DNA from: Oscillospiraceae bacterium
GTDB lineage: Bacteria; Bacillota; Clostridia; Oscillospirales; QAMX01
Length of the DNA stretch: 6,789 nt
NCBI GenBank assembly: GCA_902772625.1
Contig: CACYBP010000262.1
Location: 1-6,789, forward strand
Direction: 5' to 3'
The first letter of the stretch is position 1. The number at the start of each line of letters is the position of its first letter. Positions 1-5,530 of this stretch are shown here, piece after piece. The position numbers were made by a program, and so were the translations under genes. A model generated the notes under the pieces. The model did no database searches. It was not told where the DNA came from and saw only the letters and a list, made by a program, of their open reading frames with translations.

Positions 1-1842
1 CTGGACGGCATGCGGGTGATGAAGTGCTTCGGAGAAAGAGGCGACGGGAGTATCTATTCGCTGGACCTGATTGAGGAAGAAAGCCCGAGCGGATACGGGC
101 CGATGGTTCACTGGATCGCCCGGGACGGGGAGGAGCTTTTCCAGATCCCCGATCCGTCGCCGAACTACACTTACGTGAGTATCCTTGTGAGGGACGAAGG
201 GATCTACGCCGCCAATTACAATTTTCTCCTTCTGAACGGGAAACAGATCAAGATCCCGGAGACGGAATGGACCGATTCCCGCGGCGCCTTCGGCTTCCTG
301 ACGCTGAGAGGGCGAGATTACGCCGTTGTGCAGAAGGACGTGCGCAAACCGAACGGGGAATGGTATCTGGCCGAGCTTCGGGGAGAGGAGACCGGCCCCC
401 TGATCGAGACCAACGTCAGCGGCGAGTGGTTCTTCCCGAGTCCGGAAGAAGGCGTGACCGATTACGTGCAGGGAACGACGATCTGGAGGACCGACGGCAA
501 GACGCGGGAAAAGATGGCCGAGCTGGCTTCCCTGGGCCTTGCCGGCGGAGAGCTCCTGAATATCTGGGAAGAGGAAGGACGGTTCGTCCTTCTGACGGAA
601 AAAGGGATCTTCACGCTGACGGAGACAGAGGAAGACGGCGGAGAGAAAAAGAAAATCGTTCTCGGCGGCGACGGCATGACGAACCATTTCCAGAGCATGA
701 TCGACGACTACAACCTATCCGGCCGCGGCAGGGTGGAGGTCAAGTTCTATGACAGCGACGAAAAACTCAATCTGGCGCTGACCACGCACGAGGTGGATAT
801 AGTCTGCAGTCCCAACACCGTGGCGATGTTCGACCGGGCGCGCTCCGGCGCTCTCCGGCCGATCACCGAGCTTCTGGACGTATCCGGAATCTATCCCAAT
901 CTGGTGGAATGCGGGAGCCGGGACGGGAAATGCTGGTTCCTGCCGGTCTTTTTCGAGCTCTGCGGCGTAACGCTCCCGCGCGACATAGCGGGAGAGAGAA
1001 AGTGGTTCAAGGACGCCCGGGAGATGGAGGAGGCGCTTGAGAAGCTTCCGCAGCAGCATTTCTACAAGGCCATGGACCGGGAGTTCGTGCTGCAGTTCGT
1101 CAACGCAAGCGAATGGATCGACCCCGTGACCAACAAGGCGCATTTCAACGAGGAAAGCTTCGTTGCCATGCTGGAATTTCTCAACCGCTTTGCCCCGGAC
1201 TCCGCCACGGCCGAGGCAAACATGAGCTCCGATCCGAGCCTTACCTCGCTTTTCAGCCCCTGGTACGTGACAAACGGCTGGATCGATACGTGGAACAGGG
1301 CGTATGAATACGACGATTACGTGTTGGGGAACCCGGGATGCGGGATCTCCGCCGCGGCGTCGCTTCTGCCGATGCCGGGAAACGGCCGGTATCACGGCCC
1401 CGGGATCGTCGCGAGAGAGCTCCTTGCGCTGACGGCGAAGGAGGACAGGGACGAGGAAATTCGCGATTTCCTCTCCTACCTTTACCTGGAAGGGCGGCAA
1501 ACGGCGTATCAGGAGTCCCTTTACGTTGCCGATTGGATATACTACTTCCCCTCGGTGACGGAAAGCGAAGCGATGATCAACAAGTTCCTGGATCTGGATT
1601 TTATCCGCTCCCTGGGAAGCTCGCCGGACGCACGGATCCGGGAGGAGGATTTTCTTCAGTGGAGAAAGGAGCTTTCCGATTTGCTCCGGAGCGCCGACCA
1701 CTACGAGACGTTTGATTATGACGAGGCGGGGATCGTGATGCGCGAGGAGGTCAAGCGGTATTTCGCGGGAGAGATCACGGCCGAGAAAGCGGCGGAATAC
1801 ATCCAGAACCGGATCTCGATCATGCTTGCGGAAAAGGGATAA
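1..1842 (+). CDS. Extracellular solute-binding protein of an ABC transporter, 5'-partial
   Basis: The frame is open from base 1 (Leu-Asp-Gly precedes the first ATG at 10) and no ribosome binding site precedes that ATG, so the true start and the expected lipoprotein signal lie off the left edge; 613 codons are visible. Counting from the ATG at 10, residues 1-215 are beta-rich and repetitive in feel (short strands ending in Gly/Asp turns, many Trp/Tyr), resembling the beta-propeller-like N-terminal region of some clostridial solute-binding proteins. From about residue 216 a periplasmic-binding-protein type fold begins: NHFQSMIDDYN (225-235), then DSDEKLNLALTTHEVDIVC (248-266), the usual place where these proteins read 'L..ai.tGe.PDi'. 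The end (AGEITAEKAAEYIQNRI, near the C-terminus) is typical of carbohydrate-type binding proteins. No permease gene is in view, so the substrate is unknown. It converges with the ACT-domain gene across a shared terminator. Confidence 0.8.
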   Translation: MDGMRVMKCFGERGDGSIYSLDLIEEESPSGYGPMVHWIARDGEELFQIPDPSPNYTYVSILVRDEGIYAANYNFLLLNGKQIKIPETEWTDSRGAFGFLTLRGRDYAVVQKDVRKPNGEWYLAELRGEETGPLIETNVSGEWFFPSPEEGVTDYVQGTTIWRTDGKTREKMAELASLGLAGGELLNIWEEEGRFVLLTEKGIFTLTETEEDGGEKKKIVLGGDGMTNHFQSMIDDYNLSGRGRVEVKFYDSDEKLNLALTTHEVDIVCSPNTVAMFDRARSGALRPITELLDVSGIYPNLVECGSRDGKCWFLPVFFELCGVTLPRDIAGERKWFKDAREMEEALEKLPQQHFYKAMDREFVLQFVNASEWIDPVTNKAHFNEESFVAMLEFLNRFAPDSATAEANMSSDPSLTSLFSPWYVTNGWIDTWNRAYEYDDYVLGNPGCGISAAASLLPMPGNGRYHGPGIVARELLALTAKEDRDEEIRDFLSYLYLEGRQTAYQESLYVADWIYYFPSVTESEAMINKFLDLDFIRSLGSSPDARIREEDFLQWRKELSDLLRSADHYETFDYDEAGIVMREEVKRYFAGEITAEKAAEYIQNRISIMLAEKG

Positions 1843-1850
1843 AAGACATA

Positions 1851-1892
1851 AAAAGCGGCAGGAGAAGCGGGAAGGCTTCTCCTGCCGCTTTT
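1851..1892. terminator. Bidirectional intrinsic terminator between convergent genes
   Basis: An 18-bp perfect inverted repeat (1851-1868 with 1875-1892) with a 6-base loop. The outer four pairs are A-T, so each strand ends the stem in a T run: TTTTCTTTT on the plus strand and a T-rich tract on the minus strand. It sits 8 bases after the stop of the solute-binding protein gene and 15 bases beyond the stop of the ACT-domain gene, so it can end both transcripts. Confidence 0.93.
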
Positions 1893-1907
1893 CTTTTATG
1901 CGGGAAA

Positions 1908-2330
1908 TCAGAAGGCCCCTTCGGACACGGTCTCAAAGCCCGCGTCCCGGAGGATCGCTTCGGCTTTTTCCGCGTCCGGAACGCGGAGCGCCACGAAGGC
2001 CCGCCCCTTCGCCGGGGCGAGGAAGGCGTAAAGATATTCGATATTGATCTCCTTTTCGGAAAGCAGCCCGACCAGATTCCTGAGGGCGCCCGGCTCGTCG
2101 GGCACGCCCACCGCCACCACCGGGGTCTCGGCGACCAGGATCCCGCTTTCGGTGAGGGCCGCGCGGGCGGCGTCGGGATCGTTCACGATCAGGCGGAGGA
2201 TCCCGAAATCCTGGGTATCCGCCACCGAGAGGGCGCGCATGTCCACCGAGGCGCGGGAAAGCGCTTCGGTCACCTTGACCAGGGATCCGGGCTTGTTTTC
2301 CAGAAAGGCGGAAAGCTGACGAATAGCCAT
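1908..2330 (-). CDS. Tandem ACT-domain protein
   Basis: A 140-residue protein made of two ACT domains, roughly residues 3-66 and 70-136. Each carries the glycine-containing turn that forms the ligand site in ACT regulatory domains: NKPGSL (12-17) and DEPGAL (78-83). Each also has a central strand, FGILRLIV (42-49) and GRAFVALRV (109-117). There is no attached enzyme domain, so it is likely a free-standing small-molecule sensor; ACT domains often bind amino acids and act as dimers. It follows paaK on the same strand with a 37-base gap, and short two-ACT proteins of this kind are commonly found beside phenylacetate-CoA ligase and indolepyruvate ferredoxin oxidoreductase genes in anaerobes. The ATG at 2330 has an AAAGGAG site (2339-2345) eight bases upstream. 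Control of the aryl-CoA pathway by an aromatic amino acid is an inference. Confidence 0.92.
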   Translation of the reverse strand: MAIRQLSAFLENKPGSLVKVTEALSRASVDMRALSVADTQDFGILRLIVNDPDAARAALTESGILVAETPVVAVGVPDEPGALRNLVGLLSEKEINIEYLYAFLAPAKGRAFVALRVPDAEKAEAILRDAGFETVSEGAF

Positions 2331-2338
2331 AGTGTCAT

Positions 2339-2345
2339 CTCCTTT
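2339..2345 (-). promoter_or_regulatory. Ribosome binding site of the ACT-domain gene
   Basis: AAAGGAG on the minus strand, 8 bases before the ATG at 2330. It lies in the 37-base gap after paaK. No promoter is visible there, so the gene is expected to be translated from the paaK transcript. Confidence 0.8.
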
Positions 2346-2367
2346 TCGTGTGGGAAAGGCCTGCGCG

Positions 2368-3675
2368 TCAGACCAGCTTGCGCCTGTCGACGACGCGGAC
2401 GGCCTTGCCTTCGCTGCGGGTGAGGCTCTTCGGAGCGGCCAGGTGCACCACCGGCTTGATGCCGAGCATGGTGGTGATCGCCGCGGCCAGGGATTTCTCC
2501 TTCTGGGAGATCTCGCGCACCGTGTCGGAGAATTTCTCCGGCGGGAGCTCCACGTAGATATCCAGAGTGTCGGAATTGTTGACGCGGTCCACCTCGATCT
2601 GATAATTGGAGGTGTAGCCTTCGTTGAGAAGCACCGTCTCGATCTGGGACGGGAAGACGTTCACGCCGCGGATGATGAGCATATCGTCGCTTCTTCCCAT
2701 GGGCTTGGACATGCGGACGTGGGTGCGGCCGCAGGAGCATTTTTTCCGGGAAAGGACGCAGATATCCCGCGTGCGGTACCGGAGAAGCGGGAAGGCCTCC
2801 TTGGTGATGGAGGTGAAGACCAGCTCGCCCTTGCTTCCCTCGGGAAGCACCTCGCCGGTGTCGGGGTCGATGATCTCGGCGATGAAGTGATCCTCGTTGA
2901 TATGCATGCCGGCCTGCTCCTCGCATTCAAAGGCGACGCCCGGGCCGCTGGTCTCGGTGAGACCGTAAATATCGTAGGCCTTGATGCCGAGGGATTTTTC
3001 GATGTCGCGCCGCATCTCCTCGGTCCAGGGCTCCGCGCCGAAGATCCCGGCCTTGAGCTTGTTGTCTTCGGGCTTGTAGCCGCGCTCCTTCAGGGATTCG
3101 CCGATGTAGGCGGCGTAGGAGGGGGTGCAGCAGAGGATGGTGGAGCCGAGGTCCATCATGAACTGGATCTGTCTTTCGGTATTGCCGGAGGACATGGGCA
3201 GGGTCAGGGAACCCACTTTGTGAGAGCCGCCGTTGAGGCCGGGTCCGCCGGTGAAAAGTCCGTAGCCGTAGCAGACCTGTACCACGTCGTCTTTCGTGCC
3301 GCCGGCCGCGGTGATGGCCCGGGCGCAGCAATCCTCCCAGAGATCGATATCGTGCTGGGTATAAAAGGCGACCACGCGCTTGCCGGTGGTGCCGGAGGTG
3401 GAGTGGATGCGGACGCAGTCGGAAAGAGGCTTGGCCAGAAGACCGTAGGGATAGGCGTCCCGGAGGTCGGCTTTGGAGAGGAAGGGAAGCTTCGGAAGGT
3501 CCTCAAGCCCTTTGATATCGTCGGGCGTGACGCCTTTTTCTTCCATCTTCTTCCGGTAATAGGGGACGTTTTCGTAAACGTGGCGGACCTGCTTCACAAG
3601 CCTTTCGGATTGCAGCTCGCGCAGTTTTTCGGGCGGCATGGTCTCGATTTCAGGTTGATAATAACGCCGTTCCAA
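2368..3675 (-). CDS. paaK: Phenylacetate--CoA ligase
   Basis: A 435-residue member of the acyl-adenylate-forming superfamily, cytoplasmic, converting phenylacetate (or a related aryl acid), ATP and CoA into the aryl-CoA, AMP and pyrophosphate (EC 6.2.1.30). Counting from the TTG start: N-terminal family region IETMPPEKL (10-18) and VPYYRKKM (37-44); P-loop STSGTTGKR (92-100); FGAEPW (212-217); adenylate-binding YGLTETSG (237-244); RYRTRD (299-304); the CSCGRTHVR segment (313-321); hinge GRSDDMLIIRGVNVFPSQIE (327-346); and a C-terminal lysine in SEGKAVRV (K424) in the place of the catalytic lysine. Length fits the family (about 430-440). The TTG at 3675 is chosen because GAGGTG lies 7 bases upstream (3683-3688) and the protein then begins where PaaK proteins usually do. 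The frame stays open to an ATG at 3921, but that extension crosses the promoter. Exact aryl substrate is not determinable; indoleacetate or hydroxyphenylacetate is possible. Cotranscribed with the ACT gene. Confidence 0.93.
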   Translation of the reverse strand: MERRYYQPEIETMPPEKLRELQSERLVKQVRHVYENVPYYRKKMEEKGVTPDDIKGLEDLPKLPFLSKADLRDAYPYGLLAKPLSDCVRIHSTSGTTGKRVVAFYTQHDIDLWEDCCARAITAAGGTKDDVVQVCYGYGLFTGGPGLNGGSHKVGSLTLPMSSGNTERQIQFMMDLGSTILCCTPSYAAYIGESLKERGYKPEDNKLKAGIFGAEPWTEEMRRDIEKSLGIKAYDIYGLTETSGPGVAFECEEQAGMHINEDHFIAEIIDPDTGEVLPEGSKGELVFTSITKEAFPLLRYRTRDICVLSRKKCSCGRTHVRMSKPMGRSDDMLIIRGVNVFPSQIETVLLNEGYTSNYQIEVDRVNNSDTLDIYVELPPEKFSDTVREISQKEKSLAAAITTMLGIKPVVHLAAPKSLTRSEGKAVRVVDRRKLV

Positions 3676-3682
3676 TGGGCAA

Positions 3683-3688
3683 CACCTC
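3683..3688 (-). promoter_or_regulatory. Ribosome binding site fixing the paaK TTG start
   Basis: GAGGTG on the minus strand, 7 bases before TTG at 3675. The competing in-frame GTG at 3690 has only AAAGGA four bases upstream, which is too close for a good site, and it would add the unusual residues MRCCP. Confidence 0.65.
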
Positions 3689-3802
3689 ACTTGATCCTTT
3701 GCGGCGCGGTTGAATCGGAAGTCTTTTTCCGTCGGTTTCGCAAAAGAGAAGAGAAACGGCGGGAAGAGACGTGAAAACCCTCGCAATTTATCACTGCAGA
3801 GC

Positions 3803-3831
3803 ATTATAGCACAAAAAGGGGGCGCGCGCAA
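3803..3831 (-). promoter_or_regulatory. Promoter of the paaK-ACT operon
   Basis: On the minus strand: -35 TTGCGC (3826-3831), a 17-base spacer, and a perfect -10 TATAAT (3803-3808) preceded by TGC, giving an extended -10. The predicted transcript starts near 3796, leaving a leader of about 120 bases before the TTG start. The weaker -35 with an extended -10 suggests a possible activator or basal expression, but no operator is evident. Confidence 0.8.
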
Positions 3832-3912
3832 TCCTTTTTTTCCGGGACGGGAGGAACGGCCGACTGCGCTCTTCCCGGGGATCGAGCTTCCCGAAAACAC
3901 GAAAAACATACG

Positions 3913-3940
3913 AAAAGGCACCCGATCCGGACCTTTTTTT
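3913..3940 (+). terminator. Possible small terminator between the divergent promoters
   Basis: AAAAGG (3913-3918) pairs with CCTTTT (3932-3937), and inside it CCG (3922-3924) pairs with CGG (3928-3930); a run of seven T closes the element at 3940. It would stop rightward transcription just before the antiporter promoter at 3955. The stem is short and interrupted, so the call is weak; no gene upstream on the plus strand obviously needs it. Confidence 0.3.
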
Positions 3941-3954
3941 GTGGGATATGATCC

Positions 3955-3983
3955 TTGAAAACCGAGGGGGAAAGAAATATAAT
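3955..3983 (+). promoter_or_regulatory. Promoter of the Mrp/Mbh-type antiporter operon
   Basis: A near-consensus sigma-A type promoter: -35 TTGAAA (3955-3960), a 17-base spacer, and -10 TATAAT (3978-3983). Predicted start of transcription is near 3990, giving a leader of about 150 bases before the first gene. It is divergent from the paaK promoter, whose -35 box is about 124 bases away. Confidence 0.85.
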
Positions 3984-4017
3984 GGGGGAACGATGGTAAC
4001 GCTTTAAAACGCGTGAG

Positions 4018-4112
4018 AAACCGTATTTCGTCCGACGGCTTCAGATGCGCCCGAAGGGCGCGGAAAGCCGGGTCCCGCCGCGGCGCCCGGGAAGGCGGAA
4101 CGGATGCGGTTT
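4018..4112 (+). ncRNA. Structured leader RNA, candidate cis-regulatory element (three-way junction)
   Basis: Hand folding pairs nearly all of this segment. P1a joins 4018-4026 to 4104-4112 (nine pairs, one G-U). P1b joins 4030-4034 to 4096-4101 with A4100 bulged. P2 joins 4036-4041 to 4065-4070 (six pairs), then an asymmetric internal loop CAGAT/GGA, then P2b 4047-4052 with 4056-4061 (six G-C pairs, loop GAA). P3 joins 4073-4077 to 4088-4092. The junction strands are only 1, 2 and 3 bases. An alternative pairing, 4075-4079 with 4094-4098, would break P3 and P1b and could be a switch. The ribosome binding site (GGAGGGAG, 4123-4130) follows P1 by about 10 bases, which would suit control of translation initiation. 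I do not recognise a known RNA family. High GC content makes chance pairing easier, so the fold is a hypothesis; ion-responsive control would fit the downstream genes. Confidence 0.45.
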
Positions 4113-4122
4113 ATATAGATCG

Positions 4123-4130
4123 GGAGGGAG
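4123..4130 (+). promoter_or_regulatory. Ribosome binding site fixing the mrpE TTG start
   Basis: GGAGGGAG, ending 9 bases before TTG at 4140. A TAG stop in frame at 4116-4118 excludes a longer protein, and the next in-frame ATG (4170) would remove part of the first membrane segment. Confidence 0.75.
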
Positions 4131-4139
4131 AAAAGAGCC

Positions 4140-4607
4140 TTGTTCCTGCTGCTTTTTCTTTTGTGGATCATGCTCAACGGCAGAACGTCCCCGGACGTTC
4201 TGATCACCGGGGCGATCGGCGCGGGGGCCGTCGCGGCGGCCTTCTGGCGCCTTTCAGGCTTCGGCCCGAAAAAGGAAATACGCGCGCTCAGGCTCCTGCC
4301 CCTGGCTGCGGGGTATATCGGACTTCTCCTGTGGGAGATCCTGAAGGCGAATCTCGCCGTGACGAAGGTGATCTGGTCGGGGAAGAAGCCCGAGCCGCGC
4401 CTCGTGCACTTTTCCTCCGGACTTCGCTCCGGCACGGCCAACGCCCTTCTGGCCAATTCCATCACCCTGACCCCGGGAACCATCACTGTCCGGCAGGAAA
4501 ACGATCTTTTCAGCGTGCACTGCCTCCGGGGAGAATACGCGAAGGGGATCAACGCCTCCGGCTTTATCAAGCTGCTCAGAAGAATGGAGGCCATATGGAA
4601 AGCCTGA
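4140..4607 (+). CDS. mrpE: Mrp-type Na+/H+ antiporter subunit E (MnhE/MrpE, MbhA-like)
   Basis: A 155-residue subunit E of multisubunit cation/proton antiporters. Hydrophobic segments lie at about residues 2-12, 19-36 and 48-70, followed by a cytoplasmic domain. The family signatures are clear: LLWEILKANLAVTKVIW (63-79) and the block ANALLANSITLTPGTITV (100-117), which is the most conserved stretch of MrpE. In known Mrp complexes subunit E is a small structural subunit without its own ion channel. The start is TTG, supported by GGAGGGAG nine bases upstream and by an in-frame stop at 4116. It is the first gene after the promoter at 3955 and the structured leader, and its end overlaps mrpF by 13 bases, suggesting translational coupling. 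The equivalent subunit in membrane-bound hydrogenase is MbhA. Confidence 0.93.
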   Translation: MFLLLFLLWIMLNGRTSPDVLITGAIGAGAVAAAFWRLSGFGPKKEIRALRLLPLAAGYIGLLLWEILKANLAVTKVIWSGKKPEPRLVHFSSGLRSGTANALLANSITLTPGTITVRQENDLFSVHCLRGEYAKGINASGFIKLLRRMEAIWKA

Positions 4608-4891
4608 ATCTTGCCTACCGGATCCTTTACACCCTGACCCTTCTGGGCTTCGCGGCGGGACTGACCGCGGCCCTCATCCGCTCGGTGAAGGGGCCGGAGA
4701 TCTGCGACCGGATCCTTGCCATCAACATGATCGGAACGCTGGTGACTTCCTCCATCGCGGTGCTCGGCGCGGCCCTGGGAGAGGCGTGGCTTTACGATAT
4801 CTCCATGATCTACGTCCTGATCAGCTTTCTTGCCGTGGCGATTCTGGCCACGGTCTACATCCACAAAAAGAAGGGGGAGGACGATAAATGA
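4595..4891 (+). CDS. mrpF: Mrp-type Na+/H+ antiporter subunit F (MnhF/MrpF, MbhB-like)
   Basis: A 98-residue protein of three membrane segments (about 8-28, 40-60 and 67-89), the usual size and shape of MrpF. The family motif is GPEICDRILAINMIG (33-47), with the conserved Asp of the 'GP...DR' element at residue 38, and a second helix region YDISMIYVLISF (67-78). It ends in a charged tail KKKGEDDK. The ATG at 4595 follows GGAGG (4586-4590) at a short 4-base spacing. The gene overlaps the end of mrpE by 13 bases and shares an ATGA stop/start with mrpG. The upstream part of this open frame (from 4013) is leader RNA and mrpE read out of frame and is not part of the protein. Confidence 0.93.
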   Translation: MESLNLAYRILYTLTLLGFAAGLTAALIRSVKGPEICDRILAINMIGTLVTSSIAVLGAALGEAWLYDISMIYVLISFLAVAILATVYIHKKKGEDDK

Positions 4892-5232
4892 TCTGGGAAT
4901 GGATCCGCTTCGGCATGACCGCCGTTTTCTTTCTCGCGTCGGTGTTCTTTTTCCTGACCGCCGCCTTCGGCGTGAACAAAAAGAACTTCGCCTTCGTCCT
5001 GAACCGCATGCACGCCGCCGGGATCGGCGACACGCTGGGCCTTCTTTCGGCGATCCTCGGCGTAGCCACCGCCGCGGGGCTCGGATGGCATCTTCTGAAG
5101 CTCCTTTTCGTGGTGGTCTTCATGTGGTTTACCTCGCCGGTGGCCTCCCATCTTCTGGCCGAGACCGAGCTTTTTACCACCTCTCATTTTCTGGAGACCG
5201 AGGATCTGGTGGATCCCCGGGAGCCGGACTGA
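4888..5232 (+). CDS. mrpG: Mrp-type Na+/H+ antiporter subunit G (MnhG/MrpG, MbhC-like)
   Basis: A 114-residue, three-segment membrane protein (about 7-27, 50-67 and 70-90). The MrpG signature is RMHAAGIGDTLGLL (40-53), equivalent to 'RLHAA..ADTLG' in other members, and TSPVASHLLA (82-91) at the end of the last helix is also typical. The usual 'RFPD' before the motif is replaced by KNFAFVLN. The C-terminal tail (about 92-114) is acidic and longer than the membrane part needs. The ATG is inside the stop of mrpF (ATGA at 4888-4891), with GGGGGAGG (4873-4880) upstream. A 37-base gap separates it from the next gene, the only real gap in the operon. Confidence 0.9.
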   Translation: MIWEWIRFGMTAVFFLASVFFFLTAAFGVNKKNFAFVLNRMHAAGIGDTLGLLSAILGVATAAGLGWHLLKLLFVVVFMWFTSPVASHLLAETELFTTSHFLETEDLVDPREPD

Positions 5233-5269
5233 CCGGGCAGCTCCAAAGAAAAACAGGAGACAATCTCGT

Positions 5270-5530
5270 ATGGAAATCTTCAAGATCGTTCTGCTTCTGC
5301 TCCTGATCGTCTGCGCGGTGAGCGCAGCCTTCTCCAGAAGACTTCTCGCGTCGGTGATCATCTTTATGGCCTACAGCCTGATCATGTCGATCACCTGGAT
5401 CCTTCTGGAATCCCCGGATCTTGCCATCACCGAAGCGGCGGTGGGGGCGGGGGTCTCCGGGATCCTCTTCCTGATGACGCTGAAAAAGATCAAACGGACG
5501 GGAAATGACAATAAAGATGAAAATCAGTGA
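5270..5530 (+). CDS. mbhD: MbhD-like subunit (DUF4040; free-standing MrpA C-terminal domain)
   Basis: An 86-residue protein with about three membrane segments (4-20, 25-46, 51-72). The key block is ESPDLAITEAAVGAGVSGIL (47-66), the hallmark of the MbhD/DUF4040 family and the counterpart of the 'aPD.AlTq..VE' stretch near the C-terminus of MrpA. In Bacillus-type Mrp systems this domain is part of MrpA; here, as in archaeal Mbh, it is a separate small protein. The acidic residues Glu47, Asp50 and Glu55 lie in or next to the membrane and may take part in cation transfer, an inference from family work. The ATG at 5270 has AGGAGA (5255-5260) nine bases before it. The soluble tail KRTGNDNKDENQ overlaps the start of the next gene by 26 bases. 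Confidence 0.9.
   Translation: MEIFKIVLLLLLIVCAVSAAFSRRLLASVIIFMAYSLIMSITWILLESPDLAITEAAVGAGVSGILFLMTLKKIKRTGNDNKDENQ

Noticed and set aside
715..1701. Minus-strand open frame of 328 codons inside the solute-binding protein gene
   Set aside because: It is Arg/Pro-rich, without motifs, and opposite a well-supported coding frame.
3688..3690. GTG at 3690 as the paaK start
   Set aside because: Its only ribosome binding site candidate is four bases away; the TTG at 3675 has GAGGTG at 7 bases and gives the usual N-terminus.
2332..3774. Long plus-strand open frame of 480 codons opposite paaK
   Set aside because: It is antisense to a clear PaaK gene, has Gly/Ala/Val-rich composition typical of a GC-rich complement, and no recognisable motifs.
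3676..3921. Open frame that would extend PaaK by 82 residues to an ATG at 3921
   Set aside because: The extension contains the -10 and -35 boxes at 3803-3831, has no family similarity, and PaaK proteins normally begin at the point reached by the TTG at 3675.
3993..4007. Five-codon leader peptide (Met-Val-Thr-Leu) before the structured RNA
   Set aside because: The predicted transcript start near 3990 leaves no room for a ribosome binding site, and the peptide has no regulatory codon run.
4018..4112. Naming the leader a Na+ (DUF1646) or Li+ (nhaA) riboswitch
   Set aside because: The gene context fits, but I could not match conserved bases of either family from memory; it is kept as an unclassified structured leader.
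4013..4594. Upstream part of the frame that ends as MrpF
   Set aside because: This part is the leader RNA and mrpE read out of frame, Arg/Gly-rich, and mrpF has its own ATG and ribosome binding site.
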